Shown here: positions 1-8,160 of the stretch, piece after piece
Position numbering within the stretch: the stretch's first letter is position 1
How the letters are laid out: each line of letters begins with the position of its first letter
Assembly: GCA_949286525.1 (NCBI GenBank)
Contig: CASECT010000135.1
Location: 1 to 43,695, forward strand
Direction: 5' to 3'
DNA length: 43,695 nt
Origin: an uncultured Eubacteriales bacterium
GTDB taxonomy: Bacteria; Bacillota; Clostridia; Lachnospirales; Lachnospiraceae
Made by a program: the position numbers and the translations under genes
Notes under the pieces: model-generated
Seen by the model: only the letters and a program-made list of their open reading frames with translations
The model's database searches: none
What the model was told of the DNA's origin: nothing

Positions 1-17
1 TGTCCCACCTTTTCTGA

Positions 18-66
18 TAGCGTCGGTGTACAAGGGACCGTATTGTCCCTTTGTACACCGACGCTA
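18..66. repeat. Long near-perfect hairpin at the window edge
   Basis: Two arms of about 21-22 bases are inverted copies of each other, with one extra A in the right arm and a 6-base loop (CGTATT) at 39-44. The arms begin TAGCGTCGG and end CCGACGCTA. No T-run follows on either strand, so a simple intrinsic terminator is not supported. It could be a palindromic intergenic repeat, a remnant of a mobile element end, or a processing hairpin of a transcript from outside the window. Confidence 0.75.
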
Positions 67-130
67 CTATTATATAAAAGAACAGAATAAAATTCTATAA
101 AAAATTTTTATTTATAATAATAATTTTGAA

Positions 131-160
131 TTTCACATTTCAGAAAAATCGAGATAAAAT
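131..160 (+). promoter_or_regulatory. Candidate promoter of the marR/ABC operon
   Basis: TTTCAC at 131-136 and TAAAAT at 155-160 are separated by 18 bases, in a very AT-rich stretch (65-180) upstream of the MarR gene. The -35 element is a weak match, and other AT-rich -10-like words lie nearby, so the exact position is uncertain. Confidence 0.3.
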
Positions 161-183
161 ATCCTTCGGATTGAAGATAAGGA

Positions 184-198
184 GGCGAACAGTTCGCC
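184..198. promoter_or_regulatory. Perfect palindrome upstream of marR, candidate operator
   Basis: GGCGAAC-A-GTTCGCC is a perfect 7+1+7 palindrome. MarR proteins usually bind short palindromes near their own promoter and repress themselves, so this is a plausible autoregulatory site. It abuts an AAGGAGG sequence (178-184) that has no start codon at the right distance. As RNA it could instead fold into a small hairpin affecting translation. Confidence 0.45.
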
Positions 199-243
199 GC
201 TGAATCAATCGAATGGAATATGACGGGAGGTGTGGATGAGAGA

Positions 244-675
244 ATGGAAGATGATGTCAGCGCAGAAAAACTGTTTTTTCTGCTGAAGCAAATCAGTCTG
301 AACCTGACGCCTCAGTTGGAAGGACATATGAAAAGCAGCGATATCAGCGGAGTGCAGGCGTATTTCCTGGTATATATTCTAAGGCACCATCCGGAGGGGA
401 CGTATCTTACGGAACTGTGTCATGAGATCGGAGTATCGAAATCGACGATTTCCGCGCTGATAAAAAAACTGAGAGAAAAGGGATATCTCTGTTTTCAGGA
501 AAATCTGGAAGATATTCGAAAGAAGGAAGTGCTCCCAACCGAAAAACTCCTGGCAGAGAGAGAGGAACTGCTTGCGAAGGCTGTTTCCATGGAGACGGAG
601 CTTTGCGGGAGACTGAATCCGAAAGAGAGGGGACAGCTCTGGAACCTGGGGCAGAAGCTCCTGGCCCGGGGATAA
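244..675 (+). CDS. MarR-family transcriptional regulator
   Basis: This 143-residue protein is a winged-helix DNA-binding regulator of the MarR family. The winged-helix core is visible in the middle: a helix around TYLTELCHEIGVSKSTISA, then a recognition helix and a wing ending in a charged stretch (ENLEDIRKKEVLPTEK). Helical ends would form the dimer interface. The ATG at 244 is preferred because GGGAGG lies at 225-230; in-frame starts at 220 and 232 overlap or precede this site. The gene lies 39 bases before an ABC exporter pair on the same strand. By analogy with many marR-ABC exporter operons it probably represses the pump and itself until a ligand binds. The ligand is unknown. Confidence 0.85.
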   Translation: MEDDVSAEKLFFLLKQISLNLTPQLEGHMKSSDISGVQAYFLVYILRHHPEGTYLTELCHEIGVSKSTISALIKKLREKGYLCFQENLEDIRKKEVLPTEKLLAEREELLAKAVSMETELCGRLNPKERGQLWNLGQKLLARG

Positions 676-714
676 GGGGAAAGACAAAACAAAAAGACAG
701 GAGGATGGATCAAC

Positions 715-2454
715 GTGAGAAAAGTTTTGCAGCAACTCAAACAATATAAGCGCCAGACTTTTATCTGCATCGGCATGACCACGCTGGAAGTGATCATGGA
801 AATACTGATGCCCTTTGTTACCGCTATGATTATTGACAACGGATTGGAAGTCGGCAATATGTCCGCCGTATACCGCTATGGCATTATTATGGTGCTGATG
901 TCGTTTTTAAGCCTGTTTTTCGGGGCTATGGGAGGAAGAAACGCGGCCAGTGCATCGGCGGGGCTGGCGGCCAATCTGAGGGAGGCGATTTACGCCAACA
1001 TACAGACGTTTTCTTTTTCCAATATTGATAAATTCAGCGTGCCGGGGTTGGTTACCCGTATGACTACGGATATTACCAACGTACAGAACGCGTTTATGAT
1101 GGTCATTCGTGTGGCGGTCCGGGCGCCGTTGAACCTGGTTTTCAGTTATGCCATGTGTCTGATCATCAGCTCGAAACTGAGTCTGATGTTTTTGATCGCT
1201 GTGATTTTCCTTATTGTTGTCATCGGCTCCATCATGGTGGTAACGCTGAAAATCTTCAAACAGGTATTCAACCGCTACGATGACTTAAATGCCAGCGTGC
1301 AGGAGAATGTGACGGCGATCCGGGTAGTCAAGGCGTTTGTCCGTGAGGACTATGAAAATAAAAAATTCTCGAAGGCGTCCAGAATGCTCTATGATCTGTC
1401 CGTCAAGGCAGAGGGCCTGCTCGCTTTCAATAACCCTGCGATGATGGTTGCCGTATACTTTTGCATCATTTCCGTCTCCTGGTTCGGCGCGCAGTTTATC
1501 GTGGGCGGTTCCATGACCACCGGGGATCTGACCAGTCTGTTCAGCTACATTATGTCTCTTCTGATGAGCCTGATGATGCTTTCCATGGTTGTGGTTATGA
1601 TCAGTATGTCTATGGCGAGCATCCGCCGAATCAGCGAAGTGCTGGATGAGACGGCGGATCTGAAAGATCCGGAACATCCGATTATGGACGTACCCGACGG
1701 TCGAATCGATTTCAATCATGTGAATTTTTCTTACAAACACGGCAGTGGGAAAAACGCTCTGTCGGATATCGACCTTCATATCAAAAGCGGCGAGACCATC
1801 GGCGTCATTGGCGGTACAGGAGCCGGAAAGAGCAGTCTGGTCAACCTGATTTGCCGGTTGTACGATGTGGACGACGGTTCCGTCTGCGTGGGCGGTATCG
1901 ATGTGAGAAAATATGATATGGAAGTGCTGAGAAATCAGGTTTCCGTAGTGCTGCAGAAAAATACGCTGTTCTCAGGGACGATCCTTGACAATCTGCGTTG
2001 GGGAAATCCCGACGCGACGGAGGAGGAGTGCATCGAAGCCTGCAAGGCGGCCTGTGCCGATGAATTTATCGACCGGATGCCGGATGGCTATCACAGCAGA
2101 ATCGAGCGCGGCGGCGCCAATGTGTCCGGCGGCCAGAAGCAGCGTCTGTGTATCGCGAGAGCCCTTCTGAAGAAACCGAAGGTCCTGATCCTTGACGATT
2201 CCACCAGCGCTGTGGATACGGCGACGGACGCCAGCATTCGTGCGGCTTTCGCCCGGGAGATTCCGGGAACGACCAAGATTATTATCGCTCAGAGAATCTC
2301 CTCCGTGCAGTCTGCGGATCGGATTCTGGTATTGGACGATGGAAAGATCGACGCCTTTGATACCCATGAGAACTTGCTGAAGACCAACGAGATTTATCAG
2401 GATATCTATACATCACAGCTGGAGGGCAGCGGCGATTTCGATCAGCCGGCCTAG
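715..2454 (+). CDS. ABC exporter subunit, degenerate-site half of a heterodimer
   Basis: This 579-residue half-transporter has an N-terminal six-helix membrane domain (about residues 15-305) and a C-terminal ATPase domain (about 328-565). Walker A is GGTGAGKSS at 366-374, the Q-loop glutamine is Q414, and the signature VSGGQ starts at 470. Walker B ends in D494-D495, so the catalytic glutamate is replaced by Asp495. The switch histidine is replaced by Gln526 (IIAQRISS). These changes mark the non-catalytic site of heterodimeric exporters such as BmrCD or TM287/288. Its intact signature motif would complete the partner's active site. It starts at a GTG with GGAGG 10 bases upstream. The next gene is its evident partner. 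The substrate cannot be read from sequence; drugs or lipophilic compounds are typical. Confidence 0.9.
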   Translation: MRKVLQQLKQYKRQTFICIGMTTLEVIMEILMPFVTAMIIDNGLEVGNMSAVYRYGIIMVLMSFLSLFFGAMGGRNAASASAGLAANLREAIYANIQTFSFSNIDKFSVPGLVTRMTTDITNVQNAFMMVIRVAVRAPLNLVFSYAMCLIISSKLSLMFLIAVIFLIVVIGSIMVVTLKIFKQVFNRYDDLNASVQENVTAIRVVKAFVREDYENKKFSKASRMLYDLSVKAEGLLAFNNPAMMVAVYFCIISVSWFGAQFIVGGSMTTGDLTSLFSYIMSLLMSLMMLSMVVVMISMSMASIRRISEVLDETADLKDPEHPIMDVPDGRIDFNHVNFSYKHGSGKNALSDIDLHIKSGETIGVIGGTGAGKSSLVNLICRLYDVDDGSVCVGGIDVRKYDMEVLRNQVSVVLQKNTLFSGTILDNLRWGNPDATEEECIEACKAACADEFIDRMPDGYHSRIERGGANVSGGQKQRLCIARALLKKPKVLILDDSTSAVDTATDASIRAAFAREIPGTTKIIIAQRISSVQSADRILVLDDGKIDAFDTHENLLKTNEIYQDIYTSQLEGSGDFDQPA

Positions 2455-2479
2455 GAAGAGAAAGGAGGAAGACAGATAT

Positions 2480-4366
2480 ATGAGCGAGAGAAAAGAAAGA
2501 ACCAGGGCTGCGGTCTCCACAAAACTGATCAGCCGGGTCATCCGATATATGCTTCATTATTACAGAGTACCTTTTATCCTTGTGGTTATCTGTATTCTGC
2601 TCACGGCGATTGCCACGGTTGTGGGGGCCACTTTCCCCCAGACACTGGTAGATGATTACATTGAACCGATGCTTGCCAACGGTTCCAGGGATTTCAGCGG
2701 TCTTGCCGCGGATCTGTTTCAGCTGGTATGCGTGATGGGAATGGGGGTTATTACGGCGTTTACATACAACCGTATTATGGTAAATGTCAGCCAGGGAACC
2801 ATGCGTAATCTCCGGGACGACCTGTTCAGAAGAATGGAGTCCCTTCCCATCAAATATTTTGATACCCATGCCCATGGAGATATCATGTCTGTCTATACCA
2901 ACGATGTGGATACGCTGCGGCAGATGATCAGCCAGAGTATTCCGCAGATTATCAACTCTGTGATTACCATGGCTGCCACACTGGTTACGATGATTATTCT
3001 GAATCCGGCGCTGACGGTAATTTCCGTACTTACAGCGGTGGTTATGTTGATTGTTACCACCAGCTTTTCCAAGCTGTCCGGAAAATATTATGTCCTTCAG
3101 CAGCGGGACCTGGGGGCTGTGGACGGTTTCATCGAGGAGATGCTGGACGGACAGAAAGTGGTTAAGGTCTTCTGCCATGAGGAGAAGGCGATGGCGGATT
3201 TCCATGAGGTCAATGAAAAGCTGAGGAACAGCGCGGATAAAGCGAACGGTTACGCCAACCTGCTGATGCCGGTCAACGCCAATATCGGCTGGATCAGCTA
3301 CGCGTTGGTGGCAATCATCGGCGCGGCTTTGGGTATCAACGATCTGGCAGGCGTTACTATCGGTACCGTTGTGACCTTTGTGGGACTGAATAAGAGTTTT
3401 ACCAACCCGATTACCCAGGTCAGCCAGCAGCTCAACTTTGTTGTAAACGCTGCGGCCGGCGCCCAGCGAGTGTTTGATCTGATGGATCAGGAACCGGAGG
3501 TCGATAACGGTTATGTAGAGCTGGTCAACGCCAAAGTGGACGAAAACGGCGAGTTGACCGAATCTCCCACAAGAACCAATCTGTGGGCATGGAAACATCC
3601 CCACAAGGCGGAGGGGACGATTACCTACACCAGACAGGAGGGCGGCGTGGTCTTCGACGACGTGGACTTCGGGTATACCGACGACAAGATTGTCCTGCAC
3701 AATATCAGCCTCTGGGCGAAGCCGGGGCAGAAGATTGCCTTTGTAGGAGCCACCGGCGCAGGAAAGACGACCATTACCAACCTGATCAATCGTTTCTACG
3801 ACATCGCCGACGGCAAGATCCGTTACGACGGTATCAACATCAACAAGATCAAGAAGCCGGATCTGCGTAGATCGCTGGGTATCGTGCTTCAGGACACCCA
3901 TCTGTTCACGGGAACGGTTATGGACAATATCCGTTACGGCAAGCTGGACGCTACTGACGAGGAGTGCATCAACGCCGCGAAACTGGCCAACGCCGACGGC
4001 TTTATCCGGCGTCTGCCTGACGGCTACGACACGATGCTGACCGGAGACGGTGCAAATTTAAGTCAGGGCCAGCGGCAGCTTCTAGCCATCGCCCGGGCAG
4101 CGGTTGCGGATCCGCCCGCGCTGATTCTGGACGAGGCTACATCCTCCATTGATACCCGTACCGAGAAACTGGTGCAGGCCGGCATGGACGCGCTGATGAG
4201 GGGACGTACCACCTTTGTCATCGCCCATCGTCTGTCCACGGTCAAGAACTCCGACTGTATCATGGTTATGGAGCTTGGACGGATCATCGAGCGAGGCACC
4301 CACGATGAGCTGATCGCCCAGAAGGGCAAGTATTACCAGCTCTATACCGGAAATTTTGCGGAATAG
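2480..4366 (+). CDS. ABC exporter subunit, catalytic half of a heterodimer
   Basis: This 628-residue half-transporter completes the exporter begun by the previous gene. The membrane domain covers about residues 20-330 and the ATPase domain about 388-625. Walker A is GATGAGKTT at 423-431, the Q-loop is Q471, Walker B ends in Asp551-Glu552, and the switch histidine is H583, so its own ATP site is catalytically complete. Its signature motif is LSQGQ (527-531) rather than LSGGQ. That signature faces the degenerate site of the partner, the expected asymmetric arrangement. A charged insertion of about 45 residues (345-388) separates membrane and ATPase domains, a length variant seen in clostridial exporters. 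AAAGGAGG precedes the ATG, and the gene starts 25 bases after the first subunit. Confidence 0.92.
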   Translation: MSERKERTRAAVSTKLISRVIRYMLHYYRVPFILVVICILLTAIATVVGATFPQTLVDDYIEPMLANGSRDFSGLAADLFQLVCVMGMGVITAFTYNRIMVNVSQGTMRNLRDDLFRRMESLPIKYFDTHAHGDIMSVYTNDVDTLRQMISQSIPQIINSVITMAATLVTMIILNPALTVISVLTAVVMLIVTTSFSKLSGKYYVLQQRDLGAVDGFIEEMLDGQKVVKVFCHEEKAMADFHEVNEKLRNSADKANGYANLLMPVNANIGWISYALVAIIGAALGINDLAGVTIGTVVTFVGLNKSFTNPITQVSQQLNFVVNAAAGAQRVFDLMDQEPEVDNGYVELVNAKVDENGELTESPTRTNLWAWKHPHKAEGTITYTRQEGGVVFDDVDFGYTDDKIVLHNISLWAKPGQKIAFVGATGAGKTTITNLINRFYDIADGKIRYDGININKIKKPDLRRSLGIVLQDTHLFTGTVMDNIRYGKLDATDEECINAAKLANADGFIRRLPDGYDTMLTGDGANLSQGQRQLLAIARAAVADPPALILDEATSSIDTRTEKLVQAGMDALMRGRTTFVIAHRLSTVKNSDCIMVMELGRIIERGTHDELIAQKGKYYQLYTGNFAE

Positions 4367-4396
4367 AAAAATCCGGGACGCCGATACAAAAAAATA

Positions 4397-4425
4397 TTGA
4401 CACAGATATATCGCAGTGCTATAGT
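4397..4425 (+). promoter_or_regulatory. Near-consensus promoter of the padR/DUF2812 operon
   Basis: TTGACA (4397-4402) and TATAGT (4420-4425) are separated by exactly 17 bases, a very strong sigma-A-type match. A PadR-like near-palindrome lies inside the spacer and -10 region. The operon is therefore probably strong when derepressed and tightly controlled by its own first gene. Confidence 0.85.
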
Positions 4426-4473
4426 GTAATTACAGAGAAACATCGCACTGCGATACATTTTGCTGCGATGCAT
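4410..4473. promoter_or_regulatory. Cluster of palindromic PadR operator candidates
   Basis: Three related sites lie between promoter and gene. ATCGCA-G-TGCTAT (4410-4422) is a near-palindrome overlapping the -10 element. ATCGCA-C-TGCGAT (4442-4454) is a perfect 6+1+6 palindrome. TGCGATACAT (4449-4458) recurs as TGCGATGCAT at 4464-4473. The regulator encoded just downstream is the obvious candidate to bind them. Confidence 0.7.
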
Positions 4474-4585
4474 TGCGCTGGAATATATTACGACGGAATC
4501 ATAAGTCCATAAAGCGCGATACGCAAAGATAAAGGCAGGAAGGGAAAGGCAGGAAGGGAAAGAAGAGAAGAAAGGGGGAAGCGGG

Positions 4586-4900
4586 ATGGACGCCCATATC
4601 AGAAAAGTGTATGTGCCCATGACGGAGACCGGATTTTACATTCTCCTCTGTCTGCGGGAAGAATCCCACGGCTACAATATCATCCGGAAGGTGGAGGAAC
4701 TGACGGACGGGGAGATCCGCATCAGCCCGGGGACCATGTACGGCAGCCTTTCCAAGATGGAGAAGGACGGCCTGATCTGTTTCATCCGGGAGGAGGAGAA
4801 GCGGAAGATTTACAGGATCACGGAACTGGGCAGGCAGGTTCTGGAATTGGAGATGAAACGGATAGAGCGTTTGTATCGGAATATGATGGAGGTGCGCTGA
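4586..4900 (+). CDS. PadR-family transcriptional regulator
   Basis: This short 104-residue protein is a PadR winged-helix repressor. Recognisable pieces are FYILLCLREESHGYNIIRKV near the N-terminus, RISPGTMYGSLSKMEKDGLI in the recognition helix region, and the wing KRKIYRITELGRQVLELE. The C-terminal dimerisation helix is short, as in the small PadR subfamily. The gene follows a consensus promoter carrying palindromic sites, so autoregulation is likely. It is almost fused to the next gene (TGA-T-ATG), so both are probably translated together. PadR proteins paired with DUF2812 proteins are common in Firmicutes, but the inducing signal is generally unknown. Confidence 0.9.
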   Translation: MDAHIRKVYVPMTETGFYILLCLREESHGYNIIRKVEELTDGEIRISPGTMYGSLSKMEKDGLICFIREEEKRKIYRITELGRQVLELEMKRIERLYRNMMEVR

Positions 4901-4901
4901 T

Positions 4902-5450
4902 ATGAGAGAGAAAAAATCGGAAGTGCGTTTCTTTACGATCGCGGATTGGGAGAAGGAGGAGGAGTACCTTCGGAAGCGCCACAGGGAAGGGTGGAAATTT
5001 GTCAGGCTGAGTTTTCCGGTCTATCACTTTGAGAAGTGCGAGCCTGAGGATGTGGTTTATCAGCTGGATTACAACGAGGAAGGAATCGCCCACAAGGAGG
5101 AGTATGTACAGATGTTTGCCGACTGCGGATGGGAATACCTGCAGGATTTTGCCGGGTACAGCTATTTCCGCAAGCCGGTGGCCGAGATGAAAGGCGAGGA
5201 GGCGATCTTCTGCGACGACGCGTCCCGGCTGGAGATGATGCGCCGGGTGTTTGCGGGCAGGTTTTTCCCGCTGCTGATTCTTATGCTGCTGGTGTTTGTG
5301 CCGAATTGTCTTCCCGAAATGTTTCAGGTGGAGGAGGCAAGGGACTATGCGCTGATCGGCCTGTTTGCGGTTCTGCTGCTGATTTACGCGCTGGTGTTCG
5401 GAACCTTCGCGTATAAATATTTCCGTCTCAGAGAACGGCTGGGGAAATAG
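4902..5450 (+). CDS. DUF2812 membrane protein paired with PadR
   Basis: This 182-residue protein has an N-terminal soluble DUF2812-like part, with FFTIADWEKEEEYLRKRH, the aromatic-rich segment EGWKFVRLSFPVYHFEK and GWEYLQDFAGYSYFRKP. Two hydrophobic helices follow (about 118-138 and 147-170) and a short basic tail. It starts one base after the padR stop codon, with GGAGG inside the end of padR, so translation is coupled. The family is thought to act with PadR regulators, perhaps as a membrane-bound sensor or antagonist, but no biochemical role is established. It converges with the TIR operon, whose stop codon is 28 bases further on; no terminator was found between them. Confidence 0.85.
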   Translation: MREKKSEVRFFTIADWEKEEEYLRKRHREGWKFVRLSFPVYHFEKCEPEDVVYQLDYNEEGIAHKEEYVQMFADCGWEYLQDFAGYSYFRKPVAEMKGEEAIFCDDASRLEMMRRVFAGRFFPLLILMLLVFVPNCLPEMFQVEEARDYALIGLFAVLLLIYALVFGTFAYKYFRLRERLGK

Positions 5451-5478
5451 CGGGACGGAGCGCGTGACGGAGGAACGG

Positions 5479-8160
5479 TCACATCAGCATCTTCACGACC
5501 TCCTGGTATTTTTCTGCCAGAACCTGGGAATCGGGATTCTGTTCGCAAAGGGCCTGTCGGATGGAGGACGCCTGTTCCAGGAACGTCCGGGCATATTCCG
5601 TGAGATGGTAGAGATCCGCCCGGCAGCCAAGAAGGTAATATCCGTCCGCCAGCGTGTCCCAGTGGGCAATGGTGGGAGATTCCTGAACGATCTGTTCGTC
5701 CAGACCGACGCTCTTTTGAAAAAGTTCGCCGGCCTGGGCGTAGTTTTTTTCCTGATGCTTCAGTGAGGCGAAGTTATAGTAAGCGGTGGAAAGATCGGTC
5801 TTTGCCCGCAGCCGCGTGTCCGTTTGAGCGATTGATTCCCTGAGATGGATGCATTTTTGGAAGAAGTCTTCGGCGGCAGAGAAATCGCCATCCTTCTGGT
5901 ACAGGCCGGCGGCCTGAGCATACACCACGGAAAGCAGCCGTCGGTCGTCAAGTTCCTGTGTCAGATCGGCAAGTTTTTCGCAGGCAGAAATATTTTCCTG
6001 ACAGCAGGTAAGGGCTTTGGAAATTTCCCCCTGCTTTACATACAAATCTGTCAGAAGCGCAAGGTTGTTTGACTGCCGGTGCAGAATTTCCCTGTTGTCC
6101 TGCAACGGCTGAGGAAGTTTGGCATAAATGGAAACTGCCCTGCAAAAGGCATCCTCCGCCGATGCAAACTCTCCGCTCTGCTTTTTGAGGGTTCCCAGAT
6201 GGTTGTATAACGCGGCCAGGAGCTTTTGCTCCGCCGGTGTGACGATCTCGGCCTCCGGCGGCAGAAGAGAAAAGCAGACCTGCAGAATATTTTGCGCGTC
6301 CCCATATCGCTTTTGGTTCAGATACAGCAGAAAGAGCCGGTTTGAGGCGGTACAGAGGGCGAAGGCGCAGTGCTGCCTTTCTGAATGAAGCGCGGAGGCA
6401 GAACGCTCTCTGTCCGTTTTCTGAAAGGTCTGATAAAGGTTGTTCCACAGGTCGATGCCCCGTCGGTAATCGGCTGCGGCTTCTTCTTCCCGGCCAAGGG
6501 AAAGAAACGCGTCCCCCTGCAGGAGGTAACTGTTGGCCAGGATTTGTACCATATCGATATTGTCCAGTTGGGGAATGCCCAGAACGGTTTTTCCGTCGGT
6601 AAGGTATTGGATAGTTTTGCAAGGCTGCGCCTGTTTTTGCGCAATCTGTCCCAGACAGCAGTAATCCGCGAACATATTCCGCCGCAGGAGAGGACTGTCC
6701 GAGAAAGACAGGATTTTCCGATTCCAGGAGAGGGCTGTTTCAAAATGAGTGGAAGCGGCAGACAAATCCTGCAAAGCCAGAGAAACGCTGCCCATGCGGT
6801 GGAAAATCAGGGCAAGCAGAGAGAGGCGCTGCCGCTCTTCTTTGGAATCTTCTTCGGGAGTGTCCCCGGTAAGCGTGAGGGCTTCCCTGAGGATTTGGTC
6901 AGCCTGTGGGAGTTGTCCCACGTTCTGATATAGGTCCGTCAGATCCAGAAGTGAAAGGATAAGGAGCCGGCAGGCGGAGGGTACAGGATCTGTTTTATAT
7001 TGCTGCCGTTTTACCTGTACCAGGCGTTCCTGCCAGAAAATAGCCTGTGTGTAATCCCTCGGGACGCCGATTCCGTTTTTATACATATGGGTAAGCTGTT
7101 CCATCGCTTCCGGCAGCCCCTGTTCGGCGGCGCCGGAAATCAGGGAGAGGGCCTGCCCATAATCGACCTCCACGTCAATCCCGGACAGATAAGCGAGTCC
7201 GATAAAGAAGAGATGTTCCGGGGAAGCGTCATTTTCGCGGATTGCCAGAGAAGCAACCGCGTCCAGAAGAGTGGAAGAAATGGCGGAAGCATCTTTGGCA
7301 TCGGTACAGTCGGGGAGTTCTTCAAATTTCTTCTGCAGATCATTTCTGTCTGTGGGAACCAGTTCAAAAGGAAGAACTTTTTTCTGAGCCTCTTTTGCCA
7401 TGGGATATTCGACGGACATGACATAATTGGGTTCGTTGATCAGGTTTGGCGTGACGGCAAGGGCAAAGAGACTGCTCTGTTTTAAAGCGGAGGCGATCGC
7501 GTCGTTGAAATTTTCGCCGGGAATCAGGAACTCGTCATACCAGATGGCTATATCGCGGCAAAAATCATTTTTATGTATCAGACGCATGAGCTGCTGGGCG
7601 TATTTGCGGTCTTTCTTTCGATAGCTGAGGAAGACATAAGCGTCGAAAGCGGCCCGGACCTTATCAGCCAGATCGTCCGGAATCAGGACGTCCGCAAGAA
7701 AGCGCTCCAGTTTTTGATAAAAGTCCAAAGCAGTAGAATCGTTCGTGTATTTATTTAAAATCTGAAGATCTCCGCAGGTTCGGTTGAAGAGCGTTTCCAG
7801 TCCGTTTTCCTGAAGCAGGGGAAGGACAGGGATGTGGTGCTGAAGGGCGTAGGGAAGGTCTGTATCCCGCGCCTGGTTTGGCTCGCACAAAAAGCGGGAT
7901 GTCACAGGAACCACAAACAGCTGCATGCGGCTCAGATCGCAAAAATGCGTTTCCGAATCTGACGGGCTGGAAATTGCGGAAATATCCTCCGGCCTGTCCG
8001 TTTCCTTTGCGTACCAGATAGCGCAGTTTTGAAAACGCAGAATATCATCGGAAATTTCATCAAAACAATATGGTACGTCTGCCGGATGGCAGCAGAAATA
8101 GACGTTGGGTTTTCCCTGGGGAGATACATTTCCTCTGGTGCGATAGTTAAAATGGCTCAT
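5479..8160 (-). CDS. Tandem TIR protein with Sel1 and TPR repeats
   Basis: This 893-residue cytoplasmic protein starts at the ATG at 8160, which has GAGGAGG at good spacing; the longer frame to 8199 has no such site. Residues about 17-118 form a divergent TIR-like domain and 172-270 a clear TIR domain (DAYVFLSYRKKDRKYA, BB-loop LIPGENFNDAI). In the second, Glu251 (MSVEYPMA) lies where TIR NADases carry the catalytic glutamate. In the first the matching position is Asp101. Two Sel1-like repeats follow (315-380), then helical TPR repeats from about 400 to 890, a large protein-interaction surface. It overlaps the RyR gene by 14 bases, so the two are co-translated. Prokaryotic TIR domains cleave NAD or make cyclic ADP-ribose-type signals. 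A conflict or stress-response role is likely but unproven. Confidence 0.85.
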   Translation of the reverse strand: MSHFNYRTRGNVSPQGKPNVYFCCHPADVPYCFDEISDDILRFQNCAIWYAKETDRPEDISAISSPSDSETHFCDLSRMQLFVVPVTSRFLCEPNQARDTDLPYALQHHIPVLPLLQENGLETLFNRTCGDLQILNKYTNDSTALDFYQKLERFLADVLIPDDLADKVRAAFDAYVFLSYRKKDRKYAQQLMRLIHKNDFCRDIAIWYDEFLIPGENFNDAIASALKQSSLFALAVTPNLINEPNYVMSVEYPMAKEAQKKVLPFELVPTDRNDLQKKFEELPDCTDAKDASAISSTLLDAVASLAIRENDASPEHLFFIGLAYLSGIDVEVDYGQALSLISGAAEQGLPEAMEQLTHMYKNGIGVPRDYTQAIFWQERLVQVKRQQYKTDPVPSACRLLILSLLDLTDLYQNVGQLPQADQILREALTLTGDTPEEDSKEERQRLSLLALIFHRMGSVSLALQDLSAASTHFETALSWNRKILSFSDSPLLRRNMFADYCCLGQIAQKQAQPCKTIQYLTDGKTVLGIPQLDNIDMVQILANSYLLQGDAFLSLGREEEAAADYRRGIDLWNNLYQTFQKTDRERSASALHSERQHCAFALCTASNRLFLLYLNQKRYGDAQNILQVCFSLLPPEAEIVTPAEQKLLAALYNHLGTLKKQSGEFASAEDAFCRAVSIYAKLPQPLQDNREILHRQSNNLALLTDLYVKQGEISKALTCCQENISACEKLADLTQELDDRRLLSVVYAQAAGLYQKDGDFSAAEDFFQKCIHLRESIAQTDTRLRAKTDLSTAYYNFASLKHQEKNYAQAGELFQKSVGLDEQIVQESPTIAHWDTLADGYYLLGCRADLYHLTEYARTFLEQASSIRQALCEQNPDSQVLAEKYQEVVKMLM

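Noticed and set aside
2282..3901. 539-residue open frame on the minus strand across the ABC genes
   Set aside because: It is the complement of two well-supported ABC subunits with full ATPase motifs. Its translation is low in recognisable motifs and rich in His/Arg/Gln, as expected for an antisense shadow in a GC-rich genome.
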